A stretch of DNA of 64,000 nucleotides from Symsagittifera roscoffensis (Eukaryota > Xenacoelomorpha > Acoela > Convolutidae): NCBI RefSeq assembly GCF_963678635.1, contig NC_087063.1, forward strand, positions 84,491,574 to 84,555,573, written 5' to 3'. Every line of letters starts with the position of its first letter. Positions within the stretch are counted from its first letter, which is position 1. This document shows positions 9,563 through 20,335 of the stretch, in pieces. The notes under the pieces were generated by a model. It had not been told where the DNA came from. It saw only the letters and a program-made list of their open reading frames with translations, and did no database searches. The position numbers and the translations under genes were made by a program.

Positions 9563-9621
9563 ACTTTTTCGGGGCGCCAATATAAAAATTGGGTAATTTA
9601 CCTTAGGAGAGTAGTACACCA
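9563..9621 (-). promoter_or_regulatory. candidate tRNA primer-binding sites of BEL-1
   Basis: Two candidates lie inside the 5' LTR border, read in element orientation. One, TGGTGTACTACTCTCC (9621-9606), starts three bases after the LTR end and begins with TGG, the complement of a tRNA CCA end. The other, TGGCGCCCCGAAAAAG (9579-9564), looks like many retroelement primer sites but lies about 45 bases inside. The first has the right distance and the second the more familiar sequence. I cannot choose without a tRNA set. Confidence 0.45.
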
Positions 9622-9623
9622 AT

Positions 9624-10017
9624 TGTTAGTAAGGGTAGTTTTAAGGGTTGAGTCAAAGGAGTTCCATGCAGTTGGGCATCAGTTGAGTAAGTACATGAAA
9701 GATAATACAATAGTAAATCAGGGATAAAACTAAGGTAAATATAATATCATAAATAGGGATATTATATTACATGGTACGGGGAATACTAAAAGGCGAACGT
9801 TAGAAAAAGGGGAACTGTTAATAAGGGGGTTATTCAGAAAAGTTGATATTAATCCCGAGTTTTCGTATAAATTGAAACATTATTTTACCTGAAAGTTTGT
9901 CATTTCCTTGTAAGTCATGCTGTTTTTGAAAAGTTAAGAGAAACGAGTGAGTCAGCTTGGCTGTAATGTCAAAAGTCAAGTTGAGAGAAAGGTGACCTTA
10001 AATGTTTACAATTAACA
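9624..10017 (-). repeat. BEL-1 5' LTR
   Basis: This is 394 bp with TGTTA...TAACA termini and one base different from 1302-1695. It should contain the promoter that drives transcription leftward through leader, gag and pol. I did not identify a clear TATA box or poly(A) signal. Confidence 0.95.
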
Positions 10018-10048
10018 GAAGTCGATGACCCGATTGGCGCCGACTTCC
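10018..10048. repeat. 31-bp direct repeat flanking BEL-1, right copy
   Basis: It matches 1268-1298 exactly and directly abuts the 5' LTR. If the element and one copy are removed, the flanks join into a continuous old Gypsy gag remnant. This supports the 31-bp repeat being target sequence present once before insertion. Confidence 0.88.
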
Positions 10049-10049
10049 G

Positions 10050-11430
10050 GCGATAAACAAGTTCAAACTGTTTTAATCTCCATTTAAAATGGTGCTTTTC
10101 ATATGACTCTGGTGCTTATTTTTACCATTTCAAACTTTTTTTATATATGTCTGAATTCACATTCTTTTCCCCCTTTTATACGGAAGTCGTTTAGAATGAG
10201 AAGAAAAATCATCGACAATGTGAGGTCATTGGCGACCAAGGTTTCATTTTATCGCTCTTTAGACCGTCCATAAACTATTTTGATGCAATGGCTGCTAGGA
10301 CGCAATTTCTCTCCGAATCAGGCTTGCTACTTTTTCTTCCGAGTTGAACATTGTCCAAAGACTTGTCAATCGACGCATCGTCACGCTGGCGCCTCCTCTA
10401 GAACCTCATCATCATTTGATGTCCCTTCACTCCGAAGACAAAACGATTCTTCAAAATCTCGAGTATCCTCTACACACTATCATGTACATTTGCCCTTATT
10501 GCCATGACATAGTCCAAGCCCGTACCCTCGAGGTTACTTGCGGATGCACTGATTTCTTGCTTCTTCGGTTAATTTTTTTCAAAATGGAGCTTCATCATCT
10601 CTATCTAGGTTTTTAAGATCTTTCACTTTTTTAGCGGATGTGGAACGTTTCGTGATGAACGGTTCGAGAACTTTTCGAGCGGTATTATTGTTGATTTGTA
10701 TTTCTTCGGTTCTTGTGAAATTGAAATTGCCAACATATTTTGTGCAGATCTCGCTTGGGACATGGATAATGAAATTGTCTCTGAGGAGGCCTCACAATTT
10801 TTACTGCGCTGGAGTCGTCTAACTCGTCCTCGGATGAGCTGCTCTCGGTTTATTCTATGCCTCGAAACTTGGTTGGAGACTCTGCACGTAGGGAGTTTTG
10901 AGAGCCGCCTTTTTGCCAGAGTTGTCGCTCGCCTAGGTAGGTGCACTGCGTATATTATTTTGAAGCCTGCTTTTGTGTTTTTCCTCGGAATTTTTTCCTA
11001 GGACTAATGCTGGACATCTTTCAATTCCTACTATGTTAGGCTAGAGGGGACATATTAGCAGGAGGTGAGCGTCGCCACTGGTTTCTGGCTTTTGGGAATT
11101 TTTAGACTGGATTCCCTCTCCTAGGTTATTCCCAGAATATTCCGAGGTCTTCTTTTCTTGCATGAGTACTTCTTGCTGTCTTTCACGGTCACAATCGTCG
11201 CTAGATACTCCAATGATTTCGTGGTCGCAAGTTTCTGGTTGACTGAACGTCTCTTCTCCTTCGTTGGAGATGTCTCTGGTTAGGTCACTAAAAATAGGCC
11301 TGAAATCTCACTGCAGTTTTCGTTTGGTGTGTATTTAGACCAATTTTCTAGCCATTGCTCAAAGAGGACTGGCAATTTCTCATCTTCAACTTGCGTGTGC
11401 TACCCGATCTAAACTCATTTATCCAAGTTT
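10050..11430 (-). pseudogene. Ty3/Gypsy-type gag remnant, N-terminal and capsid half
   Basis: On the minus strand, the segment near 10600-10500 reads MMKLHFEKN then ASNLEGTGLDYVMA, which matches MKLHFEEKDLTE and NNLEGTALN in element B (about 40858-40945). Next come LEILKNRF, GVKGHQMMMRF and RRRQRDDASIDK, the conserved capsid core also seen at 14360-14480, 41010-41130 and 59938-60080. Near 10260 it reads LAAIASK, a stop, then FMDGLKSDK, matching SKFIDGVKNDE. The part from about 10950 to 11430 is a polar reading region like the disordered Gag N-terminus. Stops and frameshifts are frequent. Its continuation (zinc knuckles) is at 770-1267, beyond BEL-1. Confidence 0.7.
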
Positions 11431-12607
11431 ACTCATCAGTTAAATCCATATTATGTTTTAGTGTAAAAAGCTCGACCAAAATAATGATGACGGTTCAGGA
11501 TGCCGGCGAATAACACAAACTTTTCGCTCTAAATTTCATAGACTTCTTGATTTCAGAGAAAATATTTATATTTTTGATTCTGGGAATAGACACCCAATCT
11601 GATGATGTAGAAAAAAAAATTCAATTTCTAGCTCGAATCCTTGAACTATAATTTTGAGAGAAATCGACCAATTAAAAAAGTTCTTAACTGAACAGACTAA
11701 TATAACGAACAATAATCTAAAACAACACACCCTGTAGTTGACAGCGAGATCTCGCAAAATATCAAGTTTTTTTCCAAATTATCATGACGTTGCTTGGTTT
11801 TACAATTGAATAATAATTTGCAAAACAACAGTGACGGTTTGTAAAGAATGGAAGTGAATGGAAGATTCTTAATAATATAGTAGTCACCAATGTCTTCTTT
11901 TATCTTCACTCTGATTGTCCGGGCTGTTCTACTAAGCAGCTCAATCTCTGATCAATCACTTGAACTTAAGGTTAATCCAGGCAAAAATTCATCTGATGGT
12001 CCAAGGTGATAGTCTACGGTTACATCGAAGGTTGCTTATGGAATATTGTTACTTCGGAGGACTTGGTGAGTCTATAAGGCAAGAAACACTCACTTGAGAA
12101 GACAGTGTCCTGGGCTTCGTTCGTATGGAGTGATCCAACTGAGGGAAGCTTTTTTCTTTAAGATTAGGTTTTTTTGTCTGTTATTGAAACCATCACTGCT
12201 ATTTTAAAAAGAAATGCTTGATTTTAAATGAGGTAGTGATTTCAGACATCTGTGGCGGTAAAGTGATACTGAAGCTAGAGATCGCTGTCACCTATAGGGT
12301 GTGTTGTTATATTATTGTCAGTTGTGTTTTGTGTGTTGGTTATAATATCTTGTGAGTTTTGTGATAGTATTATACCAAGTATTCAAGTGGAGTCAGTAGT
12401 AACTCAACACTGGGCAGACCCTGTGTTGAACTTTAGCTGAGTCACAAAAAGCAGCTCTAAGATATTAAAAATTACTTCAGATACGGGAGAAATTGAGCAA
12501 GCAGGTTAAACAAGTTTTTCAAATATTTGGGTTTTTGCATTGTCGTCAGGTTATACAAATATTTTTTTTGTTTATTTTAACCATAAGGAACCCGCTCATC
12601 ACGAAAC
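11431..12607. other. non-coding stretch upstream of element A
   Basis: It is AT-rich and has no reading frame I would support. It may contain the leader and the decayed 5' LTR of element A (for example the T-rich stretch 12160-12240 and GT-rich 12300-12360), but I found no matching copy downstream, so no LTR can be assigned. Confidence 0.5.
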
Positions 12608-13979
12608 ATGCAGCGGAGAGTCTCGTTAGCAGAAACGTCTAAGACTCCCAGGCTGAGCACAGTAAGCACGCGGAGGTTTAAATCGCGGCGTAGCCAATCT
12701 TCGATTAGCAGCTTCTACGATGTTTTTGCTTGTAAAGCAACGAGTGAAGGTCATAATGATCTTTCAAATAGCGGAAGGAAACTAAGAAATGAAAAGAATC
12801 TAAATGGTGATCAAAGGCGAAATACTGCGGCCGGGGCGGCGAAAGTGAAACTAAGAGAACCCTTCGAGGAAGGGGAGCAAACGCTACTGCGACCCGACCA
12901 CCACCATCATGAGGACCCGCAAAAGCTCGGCGACGACTTTGAACGGGAAGAGATCGAGAAATCCCAGAGAACATCGGAGCGTTCCGAGGCTGAGGCAAGA
13001 GAGGAACTGTTGCTCAAAGGACGTCCAAATCGGAGACCAAGAGCAATAGTCGCAGAAAGTAACAATCTTCTCTAGTCAAGCAAGGTAAAAATGCGATGAT
13101 GTCGAGCATGATTTCCAGGGAAGAGCAGCCAAGTTCAAAAGCAAGGAAGAGTTTCAAGACATTGTACGATAAACGCATGGCGTCGCTCCGAAGAGATGGA
13201 TTGTCTTCTGGCTTTGACCATCCGGGACTGATGCACACGGACATGGACTTCACACCTAGCCCGAGACAGGAGAAGAGTAAGAAAGCGATGTCCGATTCGC
13301 CATCAAGACAGATGTCAGATGGTATGACGATGGGAACATCCTCGACATTCGACAAGCTGATGAAGGCACACAGAGGGGTGGTGCATCATCGAGCACCAGG
13401 CTGTAACCACAATTGACGTCATCGTCTCTCGGTCTTACCCCAGTGTTGGGAACGGCCAGTGATGTGAGTGGCATTTTTGCCAACTTAAGGACCAGCCTTG
13501 AAGAACTGCGACAGGATTTGTCGGAAAGGATCGACCGAGTGGAAGAAAGTGCTCAACAGGGCCTTGAAGGGTTAAGAGACGAGCTGGCAAACGCGAAATT
13601 ACAAGCCAGAAGCGAACAGGCCCAGTTGATTCGAAACACCGATCAATGCCTTGCGGAGACCTTAGCTCTAGCAACCAAGGAGTCAGCAGAAAGAAATAGT
13701 AGGATGACACGGGAGATCGAGCGATTATTGAACGATCATGACAACACCTACGCTCACATGATGACTAGCTTGGAGAAGAGGTTAGATGATAAGGCTGACC
13801 TTATGATGCGCAAGCTTGATGATATCTTGAGAGACAACAACCGAGAGATTCGTTCCGGTCCAATAGAGGACTCGTGTCTGACGACTGACAGATCTGGATC
13901 CGTCACACCGAGGCTCCACAGAGATCAAGAACGAGTTTTTAGTCTAACCATAGCGAGAGACATAGGGCAGCCCCGTTGA
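12608..13979 (+). pseudogene. element A gag, N-terminal part
   Basis: It opens with an ATG at 12608 (MQRRVSLAETSKTPRLS) and a basic, Ser-rich stretch, then acidic and charged sequence to 13075. Reading continues in another frame from 13096 to 13416 (MMSSMISREEQPSSKARKSF), and from 13413 to 13979 there is a strongly helical region (LRTSLEELRQDLSERIDRVE) that should form a coiled coil. The order of disordered head then coiled coil before the capsid matches element B (39996-40841), though the sequences are too diverged to align throughout. At least two frameshifts separate the pieces. Gag would form the particle shell. Confidence 0.6.
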
Positions 13980-15140
13980 GGGCAGGTTGGACAAATCCAA
14001 TCACGCCAGAAGCGGATGCCACATCGGGACACGCTTGCTCACGGGGCCGCAGTTCAGATATAAGCACCAGATTTGACCACCATCTCACATGACACTACGG
14101 TGTACGCTTCGATGTTTGAGTCATTAAATAGGTCTTTTATTACTAACTTCTCGAAGTCCACTCGAGAAACCAAAGTAGTGAAAGGACGAGTCAGATGACT
14201 GTATTGATACCTGGATAGAGGTGATGAAATTGCATTTTGAATGTATGTAGCGTACGGACGAGTAACTTAGAGGACACGGCCTTGAGCTGTATGATGGCGA
14301 AAAGGACGAATGAACGAGACAGTGCTCGCAAAATTTTCGACATCTTGCTGAATCATCTCGGCTCGAGTGTACAGGGGCATCAAGCCATGGTGAAATTTGA
14401 AAAGAGGCGTCAAAGAGATGATGAGTTCATCGGCAAGTTTTTGGATGACCTCGAGCTGCTTAGAAGGAGAAGTTATCCCGATGAGAGGATCTCGGAACGG
14501 AATTTGGCCATACCTCGAAGTTCATGAGTGGAGAAAAGAGTGATGAACTGAAAACCATGCTGGCCACACACTTTACCTTGTCAGCGGACTCCGTGCCGAC
14601 ACCCGATGATTTGCGCATGAAATCACGCGAATATCTGCTCATAAAACCAAGGGCTTAAAATCGCTACAACAACCACGGCAACTACAGCGGAATGAACACC
14701 GGCATAGGTTCTGGCTTTATAAACCTCATGAAGACATGAACAAAAGGAGGTCATGCGCTAATTGTGGTTTGCTGGACCATCACATGTCAGCCTGTTCCAC
14801 TTATAAACAAAACATGAAAGCGATTGGTTACTTTTCTGACGATGTTGACGCAACTGTCGAGGACCACGAAGAATATGTGGGAGGGCTCATAAGGAAATAT
14901 GGACCGAGGTGCTTTTTTTGCAACAAGGAAGAACATATCAAATCAGACTGCATTCAATTCTGGGTTGCAGTGGCAGCGACAAAGCATCCCCCTCAATAAG
15001 AGGCCCTATGAGGAGTCAAGGCTAGTCGAGCACGCCTAAAGAACGAAGTTGAGTCGCGGAAGAAAGATGTGACACAAGGCATATCCTGGAGGCTGAGTCA
15101 CCTAGTGCGCTTAAAGTAGATTATCGCTTGGCGGCTCGGA
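13980..15140 (+). pseudogene. element A gag, capsid and two zinc knuckles
   Basis: The capsid begins near 14195 (DDCIDTWIEVMKLHFE by comparison with B) and continues with MVKFEKRRQRDDEFIGKFLD and LELLRRRSYPDE near 14390-14480. After stops, an open stretch at 14736-14999 carries two CX2CX4HX4C knuckles, CANCGLLDHHMSAC and CFFCNKEEHIKSDC, followed by QFWVAVAATKHP. Two knuckles with this spacing bind RNA in Gypsy-type nucleocapsids. The run after 15000 (GVKASRARLK) is helical and matches 41665-41700 in B. Broken by several stops. Confidence 0.8.
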
Positions 15141-15152
15141 CCGCACTACAGA

Positions 15153-16616
15153 ATGTTCAGCAAGAAAGAAGTTAAACAGTGGGTAAGGTCTGAACTAAAA
15201 AACACAGAGCTGCGCGAGAAACTTGACATCCTAGAGAAGGCAGCCAAAGAAGAGGACAAACAGGAACCTAAGAAGGGGTCTGAAGTTGAATGTCATCTCA
15301 GGGAAAAACTTCGGTATGACAAGAGAGGGGACAAAAATGATGTCACTAATATCGGTCACAGGTCATCAGGTAGTAAAGAATTTGAGTGAACCATCTGAGA
15401 TCACGCTGGTACACCTGGACATCTATGCTGACTGCTTGAGAGAAAAAGAACCCAATTTGGATTCTAGAGCCGTTAAAGCGTTACTCAGAACATGTGGGCC
15501 GAAATCATTGAGAGTATATGGTCATTATATAGAAGTCTATGGACCATACCCGATCCCGCTGAACGTGGACAACACAAACATTTTCACGAAAGCTCACGTG
15601 ACCCATGCCAGTGACCAAGTAGGCCGGATCTACATCGGTCGAAAAGAGCTTAAGGTGCAACGAATTGGACACAATACCATGCTCGAGTAGGATGCGGTCT
15701 ACATAGGCTGTGAAGCCGATCTGGCAGCACACGTATTGGACGTGGTGGGCAGACAAATCTCCGTGAAAGGACTGCTCGACAACGAGCGGTGCTCAGTGTC
15801 ATTCCCATTAGCACCTGGACTAAAATCAGACTGGCCAATTAGGGCGCAATCTACGTGGCTGGGAGGACTCCCATCATTTCGCTGCAGCTAGGAGGAGGGC
15901 ATCTTTAGATGAATTTTCTGGTTTCAAAAATCTCGACGAATCCGACCAGTTTATCCTGGGATGAGACTTGGTGCGCAACTTCGACGTCATTATAGACCAA
16001 AACGACGGTTTGATATAGAAGAAGGATCCAAAGAGGAAATATGAAAAGAAACCCATTAATAAAATCCTGATTCACCAAGCAAAGGTGATAATTTTCCTAG
16101 ATCGGAAGGTTACGTTAAAATCAAATGAAGCTGTAATAGCATCAATTAGGATGAGGAGGTTGAATGAACTTAGTAACAACAGACAGGTGTGTCTGGTCCC
16201 CCAACCCAAACAATAAGAGCTGAGCTATTTTAGGAAGAAGCTTCTCACTCATTCGGAGAGCACTGTATGTGAGTGTGTTGTTGAACACACAGAAAACAAC
16301 AGTGACGATACAAGGACGAGAGAAACTTGGCTATGCGTTGCCTCTAAACACAGACTATCAGAGTTTGGAGAACTTGAAAAAATTTGTAATAGCGGAGTGT
16401 CCATTGCATGCTAACCAAGATTGCAGACGATGGGCTGCCAGTTGCTCGAATTTCCCTGATAGACCAACAGATCCAAAAGTAGCAGTAAATAAACCAGTCC
16501 TACCTGAGATAGAACACCTAAAACGTAAAATACCGGATAGGGAACTGGACTCTCTTAGAGCAGTGTTGAATCGGAACGCGGACGTTTTTTCGAAGCATAA
16601 AGCTGACATTGGTTGC
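15153..16616 (+). pseudogene. element A gag-pol linker and aspartic protease
   Basis: 15286-15690 encodes a domain shared with B at 41996-42340 (VISGKNFGMTREG, TLVHLDIYADCLREKEP, RVYGHYIEVYGPYPI). The protease region follows from about 15690, after a TAG. At 15770-15810 the sequence reads LLD then, with a shift, RAVLSVIP, where a retroviral-type protease would have LLDTGAxxSVIP. The catalytic Asp codon is present but the Thr-Gly part is damaged. Near 15935-15985 FQKSRRI.. corresponds to the flap and the FIFGSDFVRNFDV region seen intact in B. 16269-16619 (VLLNTQKTTVTIQGREKLGYALP, PDRELDSLRAVLNRNADVFSKHKADIGC) leads into RT. Confidence 0.65.
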
Positions 16617-16649
16617 TGAAATTTGTGTATAACATGAAATAGAGATAGA

Positions 16650-17847
16650 AAAGGGTTCGCTACCTCACAGTGAGGGAGCTAGGAGAATGATCCCACACAA
16701 ATATTAATGGAATACGACATGATTCAACTGTCGAAGTCCCCGTGGGTTTGCGGCGTGGTCATGGCAAGAAATAAAGGGGGCAACTTAGGTTTTGTTGTTA
16801 TTTCCGTTACCTGAACGCGGTAACGATAAAGGACGCATACCCGATTCCCCGCATCAATGAGAGCCTCTCCAAGTTGAGAGACGCAAAATTCTTATAGACG
16901 TTGGATTTGGGCTCTGCGTTCTGGCAAGTGCCACTCAGAAAACAGGATCGAGAGAAAACGGGCTTCGTGTGCGAGCTGGGAGTTTTCCAGTGGAAAAGGA
17001 TGCTGCTTGGACTATTCAATGCGAGGACCACGTTCCAAAGATTAATGGCCCAGACACTCACGAATGTGACTATAAATATGGGAACCTCATAATATGTTAC
17101 GTTGATGACGTGTTGATTGCAATACCAACCCTGGAGGACCATATAGAGAGACTGGACGAAGTCTTTACATGCATGAATCAGGCCGGCCTGAAATGTAAAC
17201 CCTCCAAGTGCGAAATCCTGAGAGACTCAATCGAGTATCTGGGTCATCTTGTAGACAAACACGGATTAAGACCAGACCCTGTGGCGGTCAAAGCAGCACT
17301 GACATGGAAGGCACCGAAGACCGACACGCAATTAATGAGTTTTCTCGGATTCGCTAATTACCACCGAGAGTTTATCAAAGGATATGCTGATAAGATATAC
17401 CCTATGCAGCAATTGATGCGAAATAAGGGTAAGAAGTTCACATGGACTGACAAGGCCGAGGTCTCTTTTGAGAACATTGAGCGCCAACTTTGCGAGGCTA
17501 CGGTCCTCGAGATGCCGACAGAGAAAGGGATGCTTGTGCCAGACAGAGACACATCAGTAGTTGCGATATCGGGCATACTTCACCAGGAACAAGAGTGGAA
17601 CGGAAGGACTGTTCTCCGACCGATAGCATATGGGAATGAAATCCTAAGCGACACTGAAATGAAATACGGTGCACCGAAAGCGGAGATGTTCGCAGTGATT
17701 ACCTTTGTTGAAAAATATAGTGCCTTTTTAGGGAGTGCCGCATTCAAGTTGCGCGTGAACAATCGAGCTATTGCCTGGCTTAAGACCTATGCGATGGAAC
17801 AAAATATATCAGTCGCTGGATCGTGCGTCTGGATGGCCATCACATAA
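16650..17847 (+). pseudogene. element A reverse transcriptase and RNase H
   Basis: The RT fingers begin near 16710 (MARNKGGNLGFVV, then LNAVTIKDAYPIPRI by frame change). 16901-17092 gives LDLGSAFWQVPL, the usual catalytic Asp motif, and 16969-17847 is open for 292 codons. The YVDD active site is at 17098-17109, followed by LKCKPSKCEILRDSIEYLGH and the MSFLGFANYHREFI connection typical of Ty3/Gypsy. RNase H follows (RDTSVVAISGILHQEQ, MKYGAPKAEMFAVITFVEKY). One frameshift between the Asp motif and YVDD, and earlier stops, make it inactive. It clearly groups with Gypsy rather than BEL by motif style. Confidence 0.88.
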
Positions 17848-18990
17848 TTAAAGAGCATCGAACACGTGACAAGCACCAGAATGCCGACAGCCTTAGCAAG
17901 AAGACGGAGTTCTATGAGCAATTAGAAGAGAATCAAGCTAACCAGACAGAAATTAAGTATGGCTTTTTTTCTGGGTAAAGACGCCCATAACAAGCTGCCG
18001 CTCACCAAATGGTTTGATAAGTCCGAGCATCCCATACCAAGGCACCCCGAACTTCTCGTAGAAACGGCTGCTGAGATTTAAAAAAAGTTAGCGAAGGGTG
18101 ATCCGTTCCCATTGGATTTGCTAGTTCGCTCAAGCCCGGTGCAACAAGAACTTGCGAGGCTAGGCATCAACAGCATAAACCTGTAAAGCACCGGATGTCA
18201 TGCGCAAACTCCGTGACCTGCTTGACAGAGAAGTTGAAAGGCATGATCATGAGAGGTTGGAGACCATGCAGAGGTTGACCATCACTGAAAGAACGGAGAA
18301 GATACCGGTAGCCATTCAGAGCCGGGACCTTGAACTGGATTGCCGATCGATAGTGAATCAGGTAGTGAGTTCGATACCAAAAGATGTCCTTTCTTTTAAG
18401 AGGTACTCGAACCGCTCTAGATGTCAGTGTTAAATTAAGATCCAGCATGACATAAAGGGTTCAGTTCACTGATGCGTGGGAGTAGTAGGAGCCGAGCTGG
18501 GACTGTTCTTCCGGATATGAGACATTGTCCGGGGAGTCAAGTCATGTCTGGCCTGGCCAGGATGATTTGTCTTGAGAGTCCACGCTAAAACGACAAAGGG
18601 ACAGAGTTTTTTTCCGGGGAGTCGAGAATAATCAAGAACAAATCAGATGGCGGCGATGCAGACTCCAACAGCTCGAGTGATGGGTCAGAGTCTCAGTCTT
18701 GTAAAATGTGTCAGAGACTACCTCCAATTCCGACGTCTCGGAGATTGCGATTCATTCATTGCTAGTGGAATGGAAGCAGCGCGGGCTTGATAGAGAAGTG
18801 CATCAAGACCCCGACAAGGACCGGTATACCTCCGATGATGAGGACACGGTAGTTGATAATGCCGCAGATTAGCTTGCGTTAATAGCAGTGTCGAAACGTC
18901 TAACTAGATTACTCCCGCATGCTACGGTCGTCTGTACCAATCTGGAACCCTTAGAGCAAGACGCGACACCTTTGAAATAGATACGGAGTG
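17848..18990 (+). pseudogene. element A pol spacer between RNase H and integrase
   Basis: 17860-17960 matches B at 44365-44470 (NADSLSKKTEFYEQLEENQANQTEIK against NADNLSRKTEFYERLEQKQANQAEIN, quoted partly). Further on, FDKSEHPIPRHPEL pairs with LDKTGHPSPGHPEL in B. From 18200 to 18990 the spacer is acidic and Ser-rich with many stops. It is longer than the usual RNase H to integrase connection in Gypsy elements. No catalytic motif seen. Confidence 0.55.
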
Positions 18991-20335
18991 TTAAAATGAT
19001 GGACGATGCCCATGCTCCGGAGATAATCAGCGAACAGCTAAATGTGTTGAAGACATATCTTAAAGCCAGGTACCGATATTCGGATCTCTTAAGGTCGCAA
19101 CAAAACGATAGAATGACGAGCAATTTAAGGAGATGGATAGAAAACGGAGCGCCTGACAAAGTCGATTTGGAAGAAGACAACTATAAGATCCTGAAGCAGT
19201 TTTAGTTAAAGAGAAAGGATTGGTTATACTAGAACAAAGACGGCATTGTGGCCTCCAAGCGCAAAAAAGTAAGCAAAGTTCTTTACCAATACAATTCGGT
19301 AGTCCTACCACAGCTGTATTAAACTGAATTAATTTTCCGTTGACACAATCAGATTGGTCATCAAGGCATGGATAAGGTGTATGAACGGATACAGAAGCGG
19401 TTTGAATGACCTCGCTTGAAAAAAACTTGTGAGAAACGGATTTCTGCATGCGTGTCGTGTCAGCAAGAAAAGGATCCCAGAAAATTGAGATTTCCCCTTC
19501 AATCGATAGAGTCGTCAGGATTCAAGGATGTGGTACAAACCGATCATCAGAAATTATGCATGACGGCCACGGGCTGGTATTGATTGATCATTTCACGAAA
19601 TACGAAGAGGCAGCTCCCTATATGAAAGCATCAGCGGAGGAGACGTGTGATCATTTGATAAATGTTTGGATAGCAAGACACGGCTGTCCGATCACGTTCC
19701 AGTCAGACAATGGTGAAGCATTCGTCGGAGATCTCACGAAGGAGTTATTGAAGAGATCGCAAGTGGTACAGGCCCCCTCGACCACTTACCATCCTCAAAC
19801 AAATGGCCTGGTCGAGAGAGACAAAATCGTACACTAAATCCCATGTTGAGGGTCTGTTGCTCACGATACATGGACGACTGGGATAGGCACTTGCCGCAGG
19901 TAATGCGCCCTTACAATAGCACCGAACACTCCACCACGGGAATAAGCCCGCATATGAAACTAACAGGCCACGAGCAAGTCCTCCCATTAACGTTCTTCTA
20001 CCCTGAGTACGAGGGTAAGAGAACAGCACCACAAGCGTACGTCCGTGATGTGATCGGGAGGCAACAGAAACTCAATGATCTGTGCAGGAGGAACACGCCG
20101 CAGGCTCATGTCACGCAGAAAAGGAGGTTTGACAAGAGGACCGCTGATGTGAAACTTACTCAGTTGGGGACTATGCCTAGGTGTTCCAGGAAGTCGTTCC
20201 TCCAAAGGGTACCAAAAGCTGCCGAAAAAATGGCGTGGTCCATTTCAAATAACTGAAGTGCATCAGGGTGGTCGTTGTTATGGACTGAGCACCGGACGGG
20301 CAGCTCATTACGAGAATATCAAACCGCACAATGCA
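18990..20335 (+). pseudogene. element A integrase with GPY/F-like tail
   Basis: 18996-19205 contains the helical N-terminal region (LRRWIENGAPDKVDLEEDNYKIL). The zinc-binding part lies at about 19345-19470 (HQGMDKVYERI, CVSCQQ). The catalytic core shows VQTDHQ near 19530, the sequence IDHFTKYEEAAPY near 19585, FQSDNGEAFVG near 19700 and HPQTNGLVER near 19790, giving the D, D and E positions. 19843-20256 covers YMDDWDRHLPQVMRPYN and the following helices. A GPF/Y-type end, WRGPFQITEVHQGGRCY, is visible in the alternate frame near 20232-20282, then AHYENIKPHN. A frameshift before 20180 and a stop at 19836 break it. Confidence 0.85.

Larger units (their letters stand above)
1302..10017 (-). mobile_element. 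BEL-1: nearly intact BEL/Pao LTR retrotransposon
   Basis: The element is 8716 bp and reads on the minus strand. It has two 394-bp LTRs with TGTTA...TAACA ends (1302-1695 and 9624-10017) and a purine tract GTGGGCGGG next to the 3' LTR. Candidate primer sites lie next to the 5' LTR, followed by a leader of about 2 kb full of tandem repeats, then gag and pol in one frame (7536 down to 1951). The Pol domain order (protease, RT, RNase H, integrase) and the DUF5641-like tail are typical of BEL/Pao. The LTRs differ at one base by eye, so insertion was recent. The only visible lesion in the coding region is a TGA codon at 5944-5946. It interrupts an older Gypsy-type gag. The 251 bp between the pol stop and the purine tract hold nothing I recognise. 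Confidence 0.95.

Noticed and set aside
1-10048. BEL-1 right LTR with the 31-bp repeat as part of a longer LTR
   Set aside because: Homology between the two LTRs ends exactly at TGTTA/TAACA; the 31-mer lies outside on both sides and is in target gag sequence by position.
10280-11001. plus-strand frames of 60-107 codons with a Cys-containing stretch (MYICPYCHDIV)
   Set aside because: The minus strand of the same region aligns block by block with Gypsy gag, so the plus frames are shadows.
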